Shown one piece after another: positions 46,709 through 58,689 of a stretch of DNA of 64,000 nt. A model generated the notes under the pieces. That model ran no database searches. It was given only the letters and a program-made list of their open reading frames with translations, and was not told the origin of the DNA. A program made the translations under genes and the position numbers. Origin of the DNA: Nectonema munidae (lineage: Eukaryota; Nematomorpha; Nectonematoida; Nectonematidae); NCBI GenBank assembly GCA_030549495.1, contig JAUIRK010001057.1:124001-188000 (forward strand), in the 5' to 3' direction. Position 1 is the stretch's first letter. Each line of letters starts with the position of its first letter.

Positions 46709-49223
46709 CCCTATTAGTGACGGCCTATTTTCATTTCCTCAGTGACGGGGGGGGGCTATTTTAGCCCCCCTCCTCGGTTTTCTTGAATGATTGCAAATTG
46801 TTACAAAATTTTGGCGTGAACCTACTAAATGATTGATTGCGAATCTGATCGTGACATTTATTTTTTATAAAAATCAACCAAACCTGTCAAAAAATTGATT
46901 GATATATGACAGCTCAACTTAAAAAATAAACTTTTAGTTTAAATGGGTATACAAATTTTTTTACACATATATACCCATTTTCAAGTGTGCTGAACACGAT
47001 GATCACGTTTATTTTTTTTAAAAATCAACCAAACCTTTCAAAAAATTGATTGATATATGACAGCTCAACTAAAAATAGAAACTTTTAGTTTAAATGGTTA
47101 TACAAAGTTTTTTTTAACATTTTTGATTAATTTGTGACTTTTTTAAAATCGTGGTATGTTTGCGGTCAGATATATCCTACTGATTTTTGAACGATTTGTT
47201 TTAATGCTATTCTCCAAAGACTATATTCAAATTTTTTGTTTCACAAATGAATTTATTTTTCTTTGAAGTTAGATTTTATTTGGAATCTATAATAAAACAA
47301 ATTTTTTCAGTATCAAAATTTCCAATGAGGCACGAATACTAATTTTGATACTCATCATTATACTATACAATTGATTCATAAATTTATGTTCAAAAAATTT
47401 TTTTTTCATTTTTATACTATAGAATGAAAATTACGTTGTGAATTATATTTCAAATGGAGTTTGCATGATTACATCATGTTTTTTAAATATTATGTATACT
47501 TTTTTCAAACTTTGAATATTCCATTTATATGTACATACAGATATGCAAAATTTGTTAAGTTTCTATTTCGGAGGAATGAAATTATAACTTCAAAAACTTT
47601 CTTACATTTGTATATATAAAGTAGGCTCCCTTTTCTTCAGAAAATGCCATATTTTTTTTTTAACTATTTTTATTATCCTTGACAGTTTTTAATAAAGAAG
47701 ATCTTTCACTTTTTTTTAAATACTGCCAGCAATTATTAAATAAAATAGCAAATTTTATGCAGAAAACTTATGTTGAGGTGAAAATATTTTTTATTTTAGG
47801 GAAACGATACGACAACCAAATGATTAGATATAAAAAAACGATCAAATTTTTTTATAAATAAATTATGTTTCAACTTTATCATCTTCGTTCATTTGTATAT
47901 TGTTTGATTATACGTATAAAACTTTCTCAAAATGGTCAAACACGAAACTTATTTAAATTGACCGATTCAGCTTGTTTCGAGATATTGTAGAGTGAATGGT
48001 ATAAACGAACTGTCTTTCTCCTTTAAATAAAATGATGCGCATCAAAATATGCCTCTACAGAGTCCTTGTTTTGTATTTAATTAATTTAATTAAAAAAATC
48101 ACCTCATTGAATTCGGTATAAAATCCCGTTTTTAGTTCTATATCATTTTCAGTTATATTTTCTTTTTATCCAATTTTGTTTGGCCTACTTATAATTCTAT
48201 TTGTTCTGTGACAAAATAAATTACATATATAGCTACGTATAACTATTTAATCATGAAGCCCTTTATTTCAGTTGAAGTGTCATATGTCAATCATTTTTTT
48301 ACAGGTATGATTAATTTTTATAAAAAATAAACATCACTTTTGGATTCAGCCTACTTGAAAATGCATACATATGTGTAAAACACCTGATTTGCTAATTTGA
48401 TTCACGCTTACAAGTATTTTCAAATTCTAAATCCAAAAACAATCTATAATTGGAATTGGCATTGTTGATTTGTTATAAAAATGTGTGTATTTCATGTAAA
48501 ATTTGAATGAATGTTTTCGAATACAGATTTTAGAAATAAACCGCAAATTTGTTTCACACTTATAAGTATTTTGAAATCCAAATGCAAAAACAATCTATAA
48601 ATGAAATTGGCATTGTTGATTTGATATGAAAATGTGTATATTCCATGTAAAATTTGAATGAATGTTTTCAGAGACAAATTTTAAAAGTAAACCGCAGGTT
48701 TGTTACACACTTATAAGTATTTTCAATTTCTAAATTCCAAAAATTAGTCCAAAAATGAAATCAGCATGTCCGATTTAATATAAAAAAATATATTTCATCT
48801 AAAATTTGAAGGTATATTTTATTAGATATATTTCTCATCCTTCAAAATTTTGATTGACATTTCCAAAAAAATAACCATGATTTTGAAAAAATTTAAACTA
48901 TAAAGTGTTATGTGTTTAAAACTGTATATATATTTATAAATTTTCAAACGACTATATAATATAGAACCAAAGTTATAAGCTTAACTAGAGATACTGTCAG
49001 AATTTTGCTGAAAAAGTTTAACTTTTGATTTTGATTGACAGATTTAGGCATGAAAAGGTCATTCAACTGCCATGAAAATGGTATCAAAAGATGCAGCTAT
49101 CAATTTTAGGAAATGTCACGAAGTATGGTAGCAAAAGATGTAGCCAATTTTGTACAAGAGAAGTTTTAGTTGAGGGAGGGGGGGGGGGGGCTAAAATAGC
49201 CCCTCACCCCGTCACTGATAGGG
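46709..49223. mobile_element. 2.5 kb relative of P1 in opposite orientation (P2)
   Basis: Ends CCCTATTAGTGACGG (46709-46723) and, inverted, CCGTCACT(G)ATAGGG (49209-49223). TTAA follows the right end directly and sits one base away on the left (46704-46707). Subterminal hairpins GGGGCTATTTTAGCCCC occur near both ends (46750-46775 and 49176-49204). Array B-type units lie inverted near the left end (about 46860-47115, two units, 149 bp apart). Array A-type units lie inverted near the right end (about 48395-48790, 152 bp apart), with one B-like unit in the opposite sense at 48290-48390. Relative to P1 the element is inverted and older, with fewer and more diverged units. No transposase is recognised. 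Confidence 0.82.
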
Positions 49224-49407
49224 TTAAATCATAACCGTACACACATTTCAAAATAAAATTAAAATCGCTTCTTCTCCCTCTTGACAGTGTAAGATCAAAT
49301 GTGATTTTAAGCAAGCAATTTTAACAACTGTTTAAAGCGTTTTTTAGTTTTTGGAAAATAAAATTTATCCCAATTTATTTTTTTAGACATTTTCCAGCGT
49401 TACTTAA

Positions 49408-49537
49408 TCCTTTAGTGACCAGAAAAATCAGACGATATTTATTAAAAAGCAGAAGATTCATATACAAAACTATATGAAAAAGCAGACGAAGGTAAAATTG
49501 TTCATGTATCATATATGATACACTGGTCACGAATAGG
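49408..49537. mobile_element. 130-bp TTAA-flanked MITE
   Basis: Bounded by TTAA on both sides (49404-49407 and 49538-49541). The termini TCCTTTAGTGACCAG and, inverted, CCTATTCGTGACCAG match at most positions. The interior contains AATCAGACGATATTTATTAA and an inner ATGTATCATATATGATACA-like palindrome (49504-49522). It encodes nothing. The end sequence resembles P2's CCCTATTAGTGAC, so it is likely piggyBac-mobilised. Confidence 0.8.
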
Positions 49538-49541
49538 TTAA

Positions 49542-52500
49542 TTGAGATGTTATTTTCACTTTTGCGATAGCATCTATAGGAAAATTATTTCTCTCAGATT
49601 TGGTAGGCTATAATATTCAACGATCTACTCCTTCAGAAAAAGTATGAAAATTCTACTGGCTATTGCTTTTTCGCCCAAGATGGTAAGTTTTTTTGGTAAG
49701 TATTGTGTTTTCTGCATATGATGCAACATTTATTGTGCTTATAATGATTGCGTAGTTTTCATTAAAATGAAATATATTTACACTTTTTTACCATACCAGT
49801 TTTGCTTTTTTTTCTATTTTTCTTAAGATTAAATTAGCGTATCGCAAAATGAAACGAATGCTGGCTCCTCTTCAACTTGAAGAATTTTTTACTTAATTTG
49901 AAAAAACATTATCCGAGGCAAATAAATTGACATGTGGTTTGTTTGTAAAATCAAAGTGAGAAACAATATTCATTGTGAGGGTTATCATAACAGGTAATGT
50001 ATAAAACTAATTTTAAAAACAACTTATAATTTTATGATTTCCAATTGTTTAGTTTGAAAACAAGTCTTCCTTTCGAAAAAACAACAGTGTGGAAAGTCTT
50101 TGGATGACTTCAAAAAGAAAGACTTTGGGTGGATTTACCTCAAATTGAAGCTACGAATTCAAAATAAAATTGGAGTGGCGGTAGAAGAAGAACGAAGGAA
50201 AAAGAAGAAATAATTATAACTGATATATATGGTAGCTATAGTCAAGAAAATAATTTGAATTTTTTTAAGTAGCGTATCTGAGTTTATTTCTTCTTGTAGT
50301 ATTGAAACTAGATTTTAACATTTTGAATCAACAAAACTCCTTCAATATGTCTTTCATTTTAAGTCGATTCTATTCTAAATAAATGTTGTTATTTTTAATT
50401 TTTTTCAATAAAATTATCATTTTTAGGGTGTTGACTGTTTCTTATTTTTAAATCGCTCCTGAGTACACGGTTATTTCTGTTTTTTTTGGACTGCTTACCT
50501 TAATGTTTTAACTGTTTTGTATTAATCTTTCAATTGTGTATTTTTTACTTTTGTTTTTTCACATTTTCATGATATTGCAGTTATAAACTTTTTACTAGTA
50601 AAATTTAAAATTAGTAGCAGTGTTATAGGGAAATAATTCATTTTACTTAAACTAGGGGAATCAAGATGTGCTTACTTTGAGTAAATGGCCCAAATGCTCA
50701 GATTTTTTTTTAAATTGTACTCGCGGTTGGAAAAGTTTGCACACCCCTTGTTAAGGGGAATTTTTTTTCATAAAAACGCATACACTTTAGTTTAGTTAGT
50801 GAGTGAGCTTTCATTAAAATGAAGCTTTCAAACTTCCTCATTTCTTTTATAAATTGCTCCCAGCGTTTTGAAATTGGCGTAGATGTCACACTAAGTGAGA
50901 AAAGTGACAGAGAAAATATAACACAGAAGAAGATAGGCCATGCACAACGCATAAAAACACTTTCGAGATTTTCCATGGAATTTACTTCATAAATTTTACG
51001 ACTTCAGATTCCTTTTTTATAGTGAAGAACACCAACAATGAGAGACAATGTAAAATTAGCATGTAACGGAAATACGCTTCTGCAGAGCGAATTACCCGAG
51101 AAGACCTTCTACATCCTCATCCGCAATTTTCAAATATTTTTCTTTTTTCCATATACCGCAAAGTTTTTTCGGAATTTTTGAAGGAAACTTCGCCATCTAG
51201 AGTGATAACTTCTCTCTAAATTTTTAAGAAGTATAAACTTTCCGTTTGCAATAGTAATTATGATGCCGGAATCCGCATGCGCTAAAAAAAAATAAATTAT
51301 GACATCCGCATCCGTTACGATGTCAAATTTGATATCCCTATCCGCGATTACAAAAAATTTCACCTCCGTTAATTTCGATATGAAACTTAATTTTGGTTTC
51401 CAAATGTAAATGTTTTGTTTGAATGTTAGTGAAATTAATTCTGATGTCACCACTCTCACATCATCTATACGCTTTCTTTCATTACTTATAATTTTATTGA
51501 CAGCACTATATCCAGTATCATCAATTTTATTGGAACGAATAAAAGCATTTAATCCTTTTCGAATAGTGGAAAGAGAATTTTAACTTTTTTAGATATCCAA
51601 GGTTTATAACTACATACAAAAATTATTTTGCAAAATATAACTATCTTATAAATAATACAAAATATAATCTTTGCTTGAAACAAAATTATTAAATGAAATT
51701 AGAATTTCAAAACACCCTTTTTGGAAACCACTGACTTAAGTTTAATAGTATATTCTAGTTATAGTTTAACTAATTTTTTTTATCATTGAAGGTTATTTAG
51801 TACTAGTTAGTTTTTTAATAATTTATTTAGCTAAAACAAAATTCTAATTAATGGATATGGTTAACTTTTAACTAATTTTTTTTATCGTAGTGAACGAACT
51901 TTGAAAAAATATGATAAGTTTTATGAAATTGGGTCAAAGTATGATCTAAGATATAATTCTTTCATCATAGGCAATATATTTTTATTATTCAAAACAAGAT
52001 AAATATCAAAGCTTGAGATATAAGATGTTGAGGGAAGAAAACAAACAATAATATTGAATGCATATCAAGGCCGTAATTCTGATTAAGAAAGATAGTTTTG
52101 GGGAAAAAACTTTTTTGTAGAAAGCGAAAAAATCCCACATTCCAAATTTATTAGTTTTTTTTGGCACAGAAATCATGTATGGATATAACATAACATAATT
52201 CTCTCCACACACTCTGTATTTAATACAAGATATGAAATCGCGTATCTAATAGTGTCTTTATTTGAAAAACAGGGAAACTCCAGAAATCAGGTTATCCTAT
52301 TGACCCATTAAAAGCTTATCTAGTTTACATGATCCTTGGCTGAAGTATTCTATGGGTAACGTGTCGTGGTTGGAAGAACATAGAAGCGACGAGACTGATA
52401 GGCTCGTATTTATGTCAGGGTAACTGTGTAAGCCATGACTTTTAGCACTTCTTTTCTCTGGCACAATAGCCTATATTCTCATCACAGATTAAATGTGAAT

Positions 52501-53170
52501 GCTATTTCTTTTGACACATAAAAGCGTATTTTTATCACATTTCCAGTTTAATAACTTTTCTTTTTTTCGTTAAAATATTTTTCAGGTAAAATATTAATTT
52601 TTCTTTCAATAAATGATTACCAAAAAATTTGAAAAATGAAATAATTTCAAAAAATACAATATTTTTTAATTCTTTTTAAGCGTATTTTCACACTAGTGCC
52701 GTAGCTAACCCCTCTCATTTTCTTCTTCCAAAAACACTGACCACGTTTCTTCATTAAATAAGTCTTTCATTTTTGCCTTTGCACACTTTATACTTGCTTC
52801 AAAATTTAGTTTTAAAACTAAATAAAATAAAATTTACACTTAAATTTAAGCTTATTGTTAGGTCCATTTATTTTTAAATATTTTTTAAAAAAATGCCTAA
52901 ATATCTCAGAAATTCACTAGCGGCTACAAAAAAATGATGCGACAAGCTAGAAGAGAAGGGGTTAAGAAGTGAGATTTGATTTGAGTCAAATTTGTTTAAA
53001 ACATTACGTGCTTTCAAATTATCACACTTAAAAATTTAAATATGCAAATCACTATCAATTATGATTCAAATTATTCGAAAGTGACGGATTGACCTAGAGA
53101 TAGGAGATGTAGCGATAAATATGTAGATTGGTTTGAGAAGTGATCTCTTCAAAACCGCATATTATAGAAG
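49542..53170. other. Long non-coding region
   Basis: No gene is recognised across about 3.6 kb. The minus frames at 50710-50976 and 51130-51459 show no family match; the latter overlaps a CCGCATCCG-type repetitive stretch at 51265-51345. The less AT-rich patch at 52260-52480 has no readable exon on either strand. Confidence 0.45.
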
Positions 53171-53173
53171 GCG

Positions 53174-53180
53174 TATAAAT
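53174..53180 (+). promoter_or_regulatory. Candidate TATA box of the sulfotransferase gene
   Basis: TATAAAT, about 65-70 bases before the start codon, would place transcription start near 53205 and leave a short 5' UTR. In this AT-rich setting such a motif can arise by chance. Confidence 0.4.
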
Positions 53181-53244
53181 CTATTTTTAAAATATTTACA
53201 AATAAACCGTGCTATAATACTATTGATTTTATATTTTAAGAAAG

Positions 53245-54216
53245 ATGATAGATACCAATTTTTCGAGCGATTTGAATACGAAATCTGAAATTTCATCATT
53301 ACCAGAATCGTACTCAGAAAAGTTTACTTGCAAAACTTACAAAAAATTCGGTATCTCTATAAATGCTATAAACGGTATTGCGTTTTCCTCCTGCTTTCCA
53401 ATTGAAAATACGATGAACGCTTTAAAATTCATCCCAAAAAAATCCGATATTTTCGTTGCTTCATTTCCAAAATCCGGTACAATATATGTTTCCTACATCG
53501 TTTACTTACTCCTAACTAATGGGAAAGAAATTCGCGCAGATGAAAACTTGTATTCCACATTTCCTTTCATCGATCAAAACCCGATAGATCATTTGGAATC
53601 CCTGCCAAATCCTAGGATGATGAAAACGCATTTTCCCGTTGAGTTCTTTAATTTTTGTCCAGAAACAAAAGTCGTGTATGTGGCTCGAAATCCAAAAGAC
53701 TTACTCGTTTCTTATTGGCATCACGTGTCAAATTTAAAAAAGTACAATTTCAAAGGATCCTTTAACGAATGTTACCAACTTTTTTTAGAAGGGCAAACAG
53801 AGTTTGGCAATTACTTTGACCACGTTAATAACTGGCACGCAAAAAGTGTTCAGTCTCCGAAAAATGTTTTTTTCTTAACCTTTGAAGACATCGTCAAAAA
53901 CTCCGAAGTTTGTGTTGAAAAAATTGGAAGATTTCTCTTCTCGGATAAAGAAAAAATTTCATCTGATCTAGTTAAAAAAATTTGTAAGACTTCCTCTTAC
54001 GAAAGTATGAAAAATGAGCAGGAGAGATGGATCCCTCAAGAAGCCTTGAATAAAAAGGGTACCTATATTCGAGAGGGAAAGTGTAAAAATTGGATGAAAA
54101 CACTATCCAAGGAGCAATCCAGCCAAATTGACCAGTTGTGCAGAGAAAAACTTACATTGTTACAACTTGAAGAGTTTGCACAAAATCCCTTCATCGAATC
54201 CATGAAAGATGATTAA
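53245..54216 (+). CDS. Cytosolic sulfotransferase (SULT family)
   Basis: Transfers sulfate from PAPS to hydroxyl or amine groups of small molecules in the cytosol, as in detoxification or hormone and amine inactivation. Its 323 residues fit the usual ~290-330. Visible motifs: the 5'-phosphosulfate loop FPKSGTIY (74-81), with Tyr where most SULTs have Trp; catalytic His129 in MMKTHFP; the 3'-phosphate site VARNPKDLLVSYWH with Arg148 and Ser156; and the C-terminal PAPS loop REGKCKNW (276-283), a variant of the usual RKGxxGDW. The N-terminal ~45 residues look like an extension. There is no signal peptide or membrane anchor, so it is not a Golgi type. The start has A at -3. The frame is uninterrupted and intronless, which could mean a retrogene or a lineage-specific intronless family. 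The substrate cannot be read from sequence. Confidence 0.95.
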   Translation: MIDTNFSSDLNTKSEISSLPESYSEKFTCKTYKKFGISINAINGIAFSSCFPIENTMNALKFIPKKSDIFVASFPKSGTIYVSYIVYLLLTNGKEIRADENLYSTFPFIDQNPIDHLESLPNPRMMKTHFPVEFFNFCPETKVVYVARNPKDLLVSYWHHVSNLKKYNFKGSFNECYQLFLEGQTEFGNYFDHVNNWHAKSVQSPKNVFFLTFEDIVKNSEVCVEKIGRFLFSDKEKISSDLVKKICKTSSYESMKNEQERWIPQEALNKKGTYIREGKCKNWMKTLSKEQSSQIDQLCREKLTLLQLEEFAQNPFIESMKDD

Positions 54217-54498
54217 TTGTGGTGTACTTTCTTTGCAAAACTCCATTACAATGGCAATTGCTTCAACCTCTCCTAATTAAGCGTGTTTGGTCATTTCAAC
54301 AATGGTGGCACAAAAATATACCCGTCATTCTGTTTAGATAGGGCGGGTTAAGCATCTTTTAATGTTAAGTTTTTTTGCGTTAACAATTTTTTTAGCTTAA
54401 TCAACTCCATTTAAGGATTTCTTGGTCTGCCCAAATTTTGCATACAAATTGCCAACCTTTAAGTGAATTTTTAAAAGCTGTCATTTTATATAAGGGAT

Positions 54499-54504
54499 AA
54501 TAAA
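54499..54504 (+). terminator. Candidate poly(A) signal of the sulfotransferase gene
   Basis: First AATAAA after the stop codon, about 283 bases downstream. A second lies near 54645. Confidence 0.45.
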
Positions 54505-55200
54505 TGTATTCAATTTTCATGATACAAAAAGCCTCTTAATTCCATATGTAAAAAAAATATTTATATATTATAAAATATGTAAATTCTAATTCATATGAAA
54601 AAGAATCCTTTAAAAGAAGAAGGAGAATGCAATTAGGAAATGTTTTGAATAAACACAATAAATGTTGGATAAAATTTAAGAGCATAGCAAACTTTAAATA
54701 TTAAGGAAATGAATATTATAAGGAATGAAGTTTTAGAGTTAGCATTCTTTCCGAAATTCAAGAGAATACTGAGAAAAACTACAATAAGGATAAATCAGTA
54801 ATAAACTAGGAATGGATCCTTGCGCAGTAAAATCAGTGTCATCATGTGCATATGTAACACTTCAAGACAAAAGATCCAGTGATGTCCCACAACAAAAGTT
54901 TGAATCCTTCCCCCTTACATACTGTTACTTTTTTGTTCAGTTCATCCCCTCAGTTTTTTCATTATAAATTATCATTTTTTTCTTGAGAAAAAAAAAGTTT
55001 TTTTATTTGAAGGAATAGAAAAATTACATGAAAAATTTCTTAAAAAATTGAAATGAAAGAACCAAAAACATTACTAGATTTCAAAACGTGCCTTCTTAGT
55101 TCTGATGGAACCTCTCCCCCTGTTCTTCATTCATATCACAAAATTATCCCGAAATTTATCCAGATGACTATAAAGATAGTGTAGTTTAGTTTTAGATTCA
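54505..55200. other. Non-coding, AT-rich
   Basis: No gene or repeat is recognised. Confidence 0.5.
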
Positions 55201-56000
55201 TGTTGGCACCCTATTTTTTTTTAAATTTTCTACCATATTTGAACTAGATCTGCATAATTTTCTACCTTATAAAAGTTACCAAAAAAAATTTGAATTTTAC
55301 ATATTTGCAGCATCTAGTAGCTTCCATTTCCTTCATATAATTTATGAAATTAGTATCTTTAGTGAGCTTTATGTTTTGAGGACCATCGAATATTCCGGGT
55401 CTTCGATACTAAAACGAGAATGAGACTCACAAATTTATTTGAAGCATTCTCCTTCTTTGTACAGAGCTCTAACGAACTGCTTCATTAGTCCAAATTTAAT
55501 ATGTAAGGATGGGAGAATAATCTTCGTTAAATCAATAAGGGATTCGTTTTGTTATTATTCCTTATAGTTAGATTTCTAATAAAGGCCAGAGTTTTTTTTA
55601 TCCAAAGATCTTTTTCGCTATGCTAACCCATAAACATAAACAACAAGGAATGGCAGATTGTCCAATTGGTATGGAGGCATATTGATTTTTATTATGCAGT
55701 GGAACACACGTTTAAACTCTTGATATTACAATATATAACGTCTTCAATCTTCTGGTTTATACATCAATATTCCCATTTCTAAAAGGAGACTTTGAATATC
55801 ATTGCAAAAAACTACGTGGTCATCTAGGCTGATTGCACCCCCCCCTCCTCTTCCATAACCTATAATTACAAAAGGAGTATAAATAACCTATATGTGTATT
55901 AGGGATATAACTATTTTTGAGTTCAAAACCCTCTATTATTTTTGGATGAATTTTTGCGTAAAAACAACAAAAATAAGGTTTTTTACGTTTAATATTGAAC
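55200..56000 (-). pseudogene. Fossil of an uncharacterised repetitive arthropod protein family
   Basis: Minus-strand blocks include CVPLHNKNQYASIPIGQS (about 55710-55655), CCLCLW near 55640, LPSLHIKFGLMKQFVRAL (55510-55455), GECFK and, further on, VKFKFFLV-type sequence near 55290. I recall closely similar blocks (LLHNGN.YASIPIGHS, PCFLC.WDSR, LPPLHIKLGLMKQFVKALDK) from a protein family present in many copies in arthropod genomes and without a known function. The copy is incomplete and decayed. The nature of the family (transposon, virus-derived or host) is not known to me. Confidence 0.5.
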
Positions 56001-56159
56001 AAAGGTCACACTTCATCAAATAATCACTCAACGTTCTGAAATCAATTGAAAATGAATTTAGTATTATCATATTGAAAAAAATTTCAAAAAGTTTATTGAT
56101 TAAAAAAGCAAAAAAAACTTGACTAAAAGTTGAAAGAGGGCAGGCAAATCATTAGATGC

Positions 56160-57000
56160 GATGAATAGCCATGACAAGTTTAGCTTATTTTAACATACTT
56201 TATACAAATCCTGCATAACTTTGATCGATCTTTCACAAGATTGATTGCTTCTCGGAATATTGATTCTTGAAGGCTCTTGTGACCAATGCGTTTTGAAACA
56301 TTTGAAAGCTTTTTTGTACGGTTTTAAAGCATTTGTCAAATCCTCATAAGTTTCTAATCAAAACGTTTGACCATTGAATCAATGCCGAGCCCAAACATAT
56401 GAAACAAAATGATAAATTGGTTGAAGTTGATTTCTCAATTCGGGCAATAAAAAGTATGCTAGAATGATTAGAATGGCTCGTGTATTCCATCTCGCCTTAC
56501 AAATATTTGGAATTTTTTGGAACTTAATGAAAGGAAGGATTTTGTTTCCGTTGAAAAATTTGAAAGAGTTCACTAAATTGTACAGAAACTTCATATCATC
56601 TCTCCAGGCGACTTGCTCTTCAATTACATACGTTCCATTTTTGAAGCGTTTTTGTAGCCTTCGTAATTTGACATCAACTTCTCAACAAAAAATACTCCAC
56701 ATCAAGCTTACGATTAGAACTAGGAAGCCGTTCATCCATGAAAACTTGCAAAATACGATCCAAGACATGATGCTGGTGAATTGAAGTTTTGTCAAATTTT
56801 TGGTTAAAAACCTGTTTTGCAGTCTCACTACAACTCCGTTTTTTGCCGGTGTTCACATTTGTTGTATCGCAAACTATAATCAAAATCGAGCTCCACAAAT
56901 AAAATTCATCTAAAACATTAGCGATTCCTTGAGAAATAGACTCCGCTTTGCCATCATTTAATTGTATGACACTCAATTTCACTAACCTTCAATGTTTTTG
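56160..57000 (-). pseudogene. Fossil of a second uncharacterised transposase-like family
   Basis: Minus-strand blocks: IIVCDTTNVNTGKK (about 56890-56850), HQHHVLDRILQVFMDE (56785-56735), ARWNTRAILIILAY (56490-56450) and QSCERSIKVMQDLY (56250-56205). The layout DTT.VNTG, HHVLDRIL, RWN(S/T)RAI, ERxxKxMQD parallels the family found at 24690-25440 and suggests an RNase-H-fold, hAT-like transposase, but I cannot name it. The longest pieces are 56674-56982 and 56379-56594. It is decayed and lies next to, but in no clear structural unity with, the fossil at 55200-56000. Confidence 0.5.
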
Positions 57001-57469
57001 CCATCGAAGTGTAAACTCCATTCATGCTTGTAAATTTCTTCATTTTCAAAAAAAATTTAATTTCTAAGTTTTAACATTTCTAGAAATTCTTTGTTTACCC
57101 AAGACTTCAAACTTGAATTTAGAAAACTTGTTAATTTGTTATGGAGCATTTGAAAGAAGATATTAGGTTCATCAGACAAATTAATTAAATAGTTATGCCA
57201 ATCAAACACTTTAATAGACTTTATAAAGAAAGTTTTGTCAAACAGTTTTTTGAACAAAGTACTATTATTTTTAAAATAAATTTCAAAGATGTCAAAACTG
57301 GTAAGTGATTTGAAACATGGAAATTAAGGTTGAATGACAGATAGAAATCAAAATTAGTAAGAGTATAAATGTTGTCTAACAGTGACTCACTAATAAAACG
57401 AGAGTACTTGGTAATTGTTGGCTTGAAATGGTTAGATAACAAAATTTCAAAAATCGTTGATTGAAGCTT

Positions 57470-58237
57470 TCAGATATTTAAAACCATAAATGGCAAACCT
57501 GAGTCCAAAAATGAAACCAGCATCTTCCATTTGGCATAAAAACAGATATTTTATTTAAAATAGAGAGAATATTTTTTAATATAGTTTTCAGACGTAAACC
57601 GCAAATTTGATTGACACTGACAGTAAAACCTCTAAAGGAGAAAAATGCGCTTAGAAATGAAACCATCATGATCTATTTGGTATAAAAACATATTTTATGT
57701 GAAATTTGAATGAATGTTTTTGGAGATAATTTTCAGAAGTAAACCGCGAATTTGATTTACACTTATAGGTATTTTCAAATCCTAAATGTAAAAAATGAGT
57801 CCAAAAATGAAAACAGTATGGCCGATTTAGTATAAAACATATATTTTATCTAAAATTTGAAGGAATATTTTATTAGATATATTTCTGATCAATCAAAATT
57901 TTGACTGACATTTTCTAAAAAGTAGCCATGATTATTGAAAAAATTAATTATATAAAGTGTTATGCGCTCAAAACTGTATTTAATTATAAATTTTCAAGGT
58001 AGTATATAATGTAGACCCTAAGTTATAAGGTTAAGTACAGATAATGTCAAAATTTTGCTGAAAAAAAATAATTTTTGTTTTCGATTTAGTTTTGGGCATC
58101 AAAGGGTCATTCAACTACCATGAAAATGGTATCAAAAGATGCAGTTAGCGATTTTAAGAAAGGACCCGAAATTTGAAAGGATATGATTCAGCCAATTTTG
58201 TAGAATTAATTTTTTAGTGATGGAAGGGGGCATTTTA
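57470..58237 (-). mobile_element. Fragment of the P1 family (left end, inverted) (P3)
   Basis: In reverse complement, 58237-57470 follows P1 from just inside its left end through the first array-A units, with high similarity by eye over about 700 bases. Landmarks: CCATTTTCATGGTAGTTGAA, AATAATCATGGCTACTTTT and the AAACCGC core at 57597 and 57741 (144 bp apart). The extreme tip and the rest of the element are missing. Confidence 0.82.
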
Positions 58238-58480
58238 CGCCAAAAAGTTGAAAATAACAATTGTGAAGAAATTTAGAAAAAAAACTTGTATATCTTTTTA
58301 AATAAAACTAAATTTGGAGTATAAAATAACTTTTATAATAATTTTGTCCGGGTTTGATTGAAAAAAATATATGGCAAGCCTAATGTCGTTAGATATTCCC
58401 CAAACTTTACAAAAAGATCGTTTTACGACTTATGCATAAACCTCACTTAACTTAAATTTTTTTAGCGTTAGCTGTATTAA

Positions 58481-58680
58481 GTCCCAATGTTCCCATTTGG
58501 GAACATAAGTAATTTCATCTTCGTCTGCTTCTTTCAATGACTTTGAATATAAATCGCCTGCGTTTTTTTAAATATCGTCTGCGTTTTTTAAATTTCGTCT
58601 GCGTTTTTTTAAATATCGTCTGCGTTTTTTTAAATATCGTCTGCGTTTTTTTTAAATATCGTCTGATTTCTATGGTACGG
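58481..58680. mobile_element. 200-bp TTAA-flanked MITE with 21-22-bp tandem repeat
   Basis: Bounded by TTAA at 58477-58480 and 58681-58684. It contains about six tandem copies of CGTCTGCGTTTTTTTAAATAT (58555-58670). Near one end (reverse complement) it reads AATCAGACGATATTTAAA, the same motif as in the MITE at 49408-49537, so the two are related. A TTCCCATTTGGGAA palindrome lies at 58489-58502. It is non-coding. Confidence 0.72.
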
Positions 58681-58689
58681 TTAAAGTGA

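Noticed and set aside
50710-51459. Two longer minus-strand frames
   Set aside because: No recognisable domain; the second overlaps a CCGCATCCG-type repetitive stretch.
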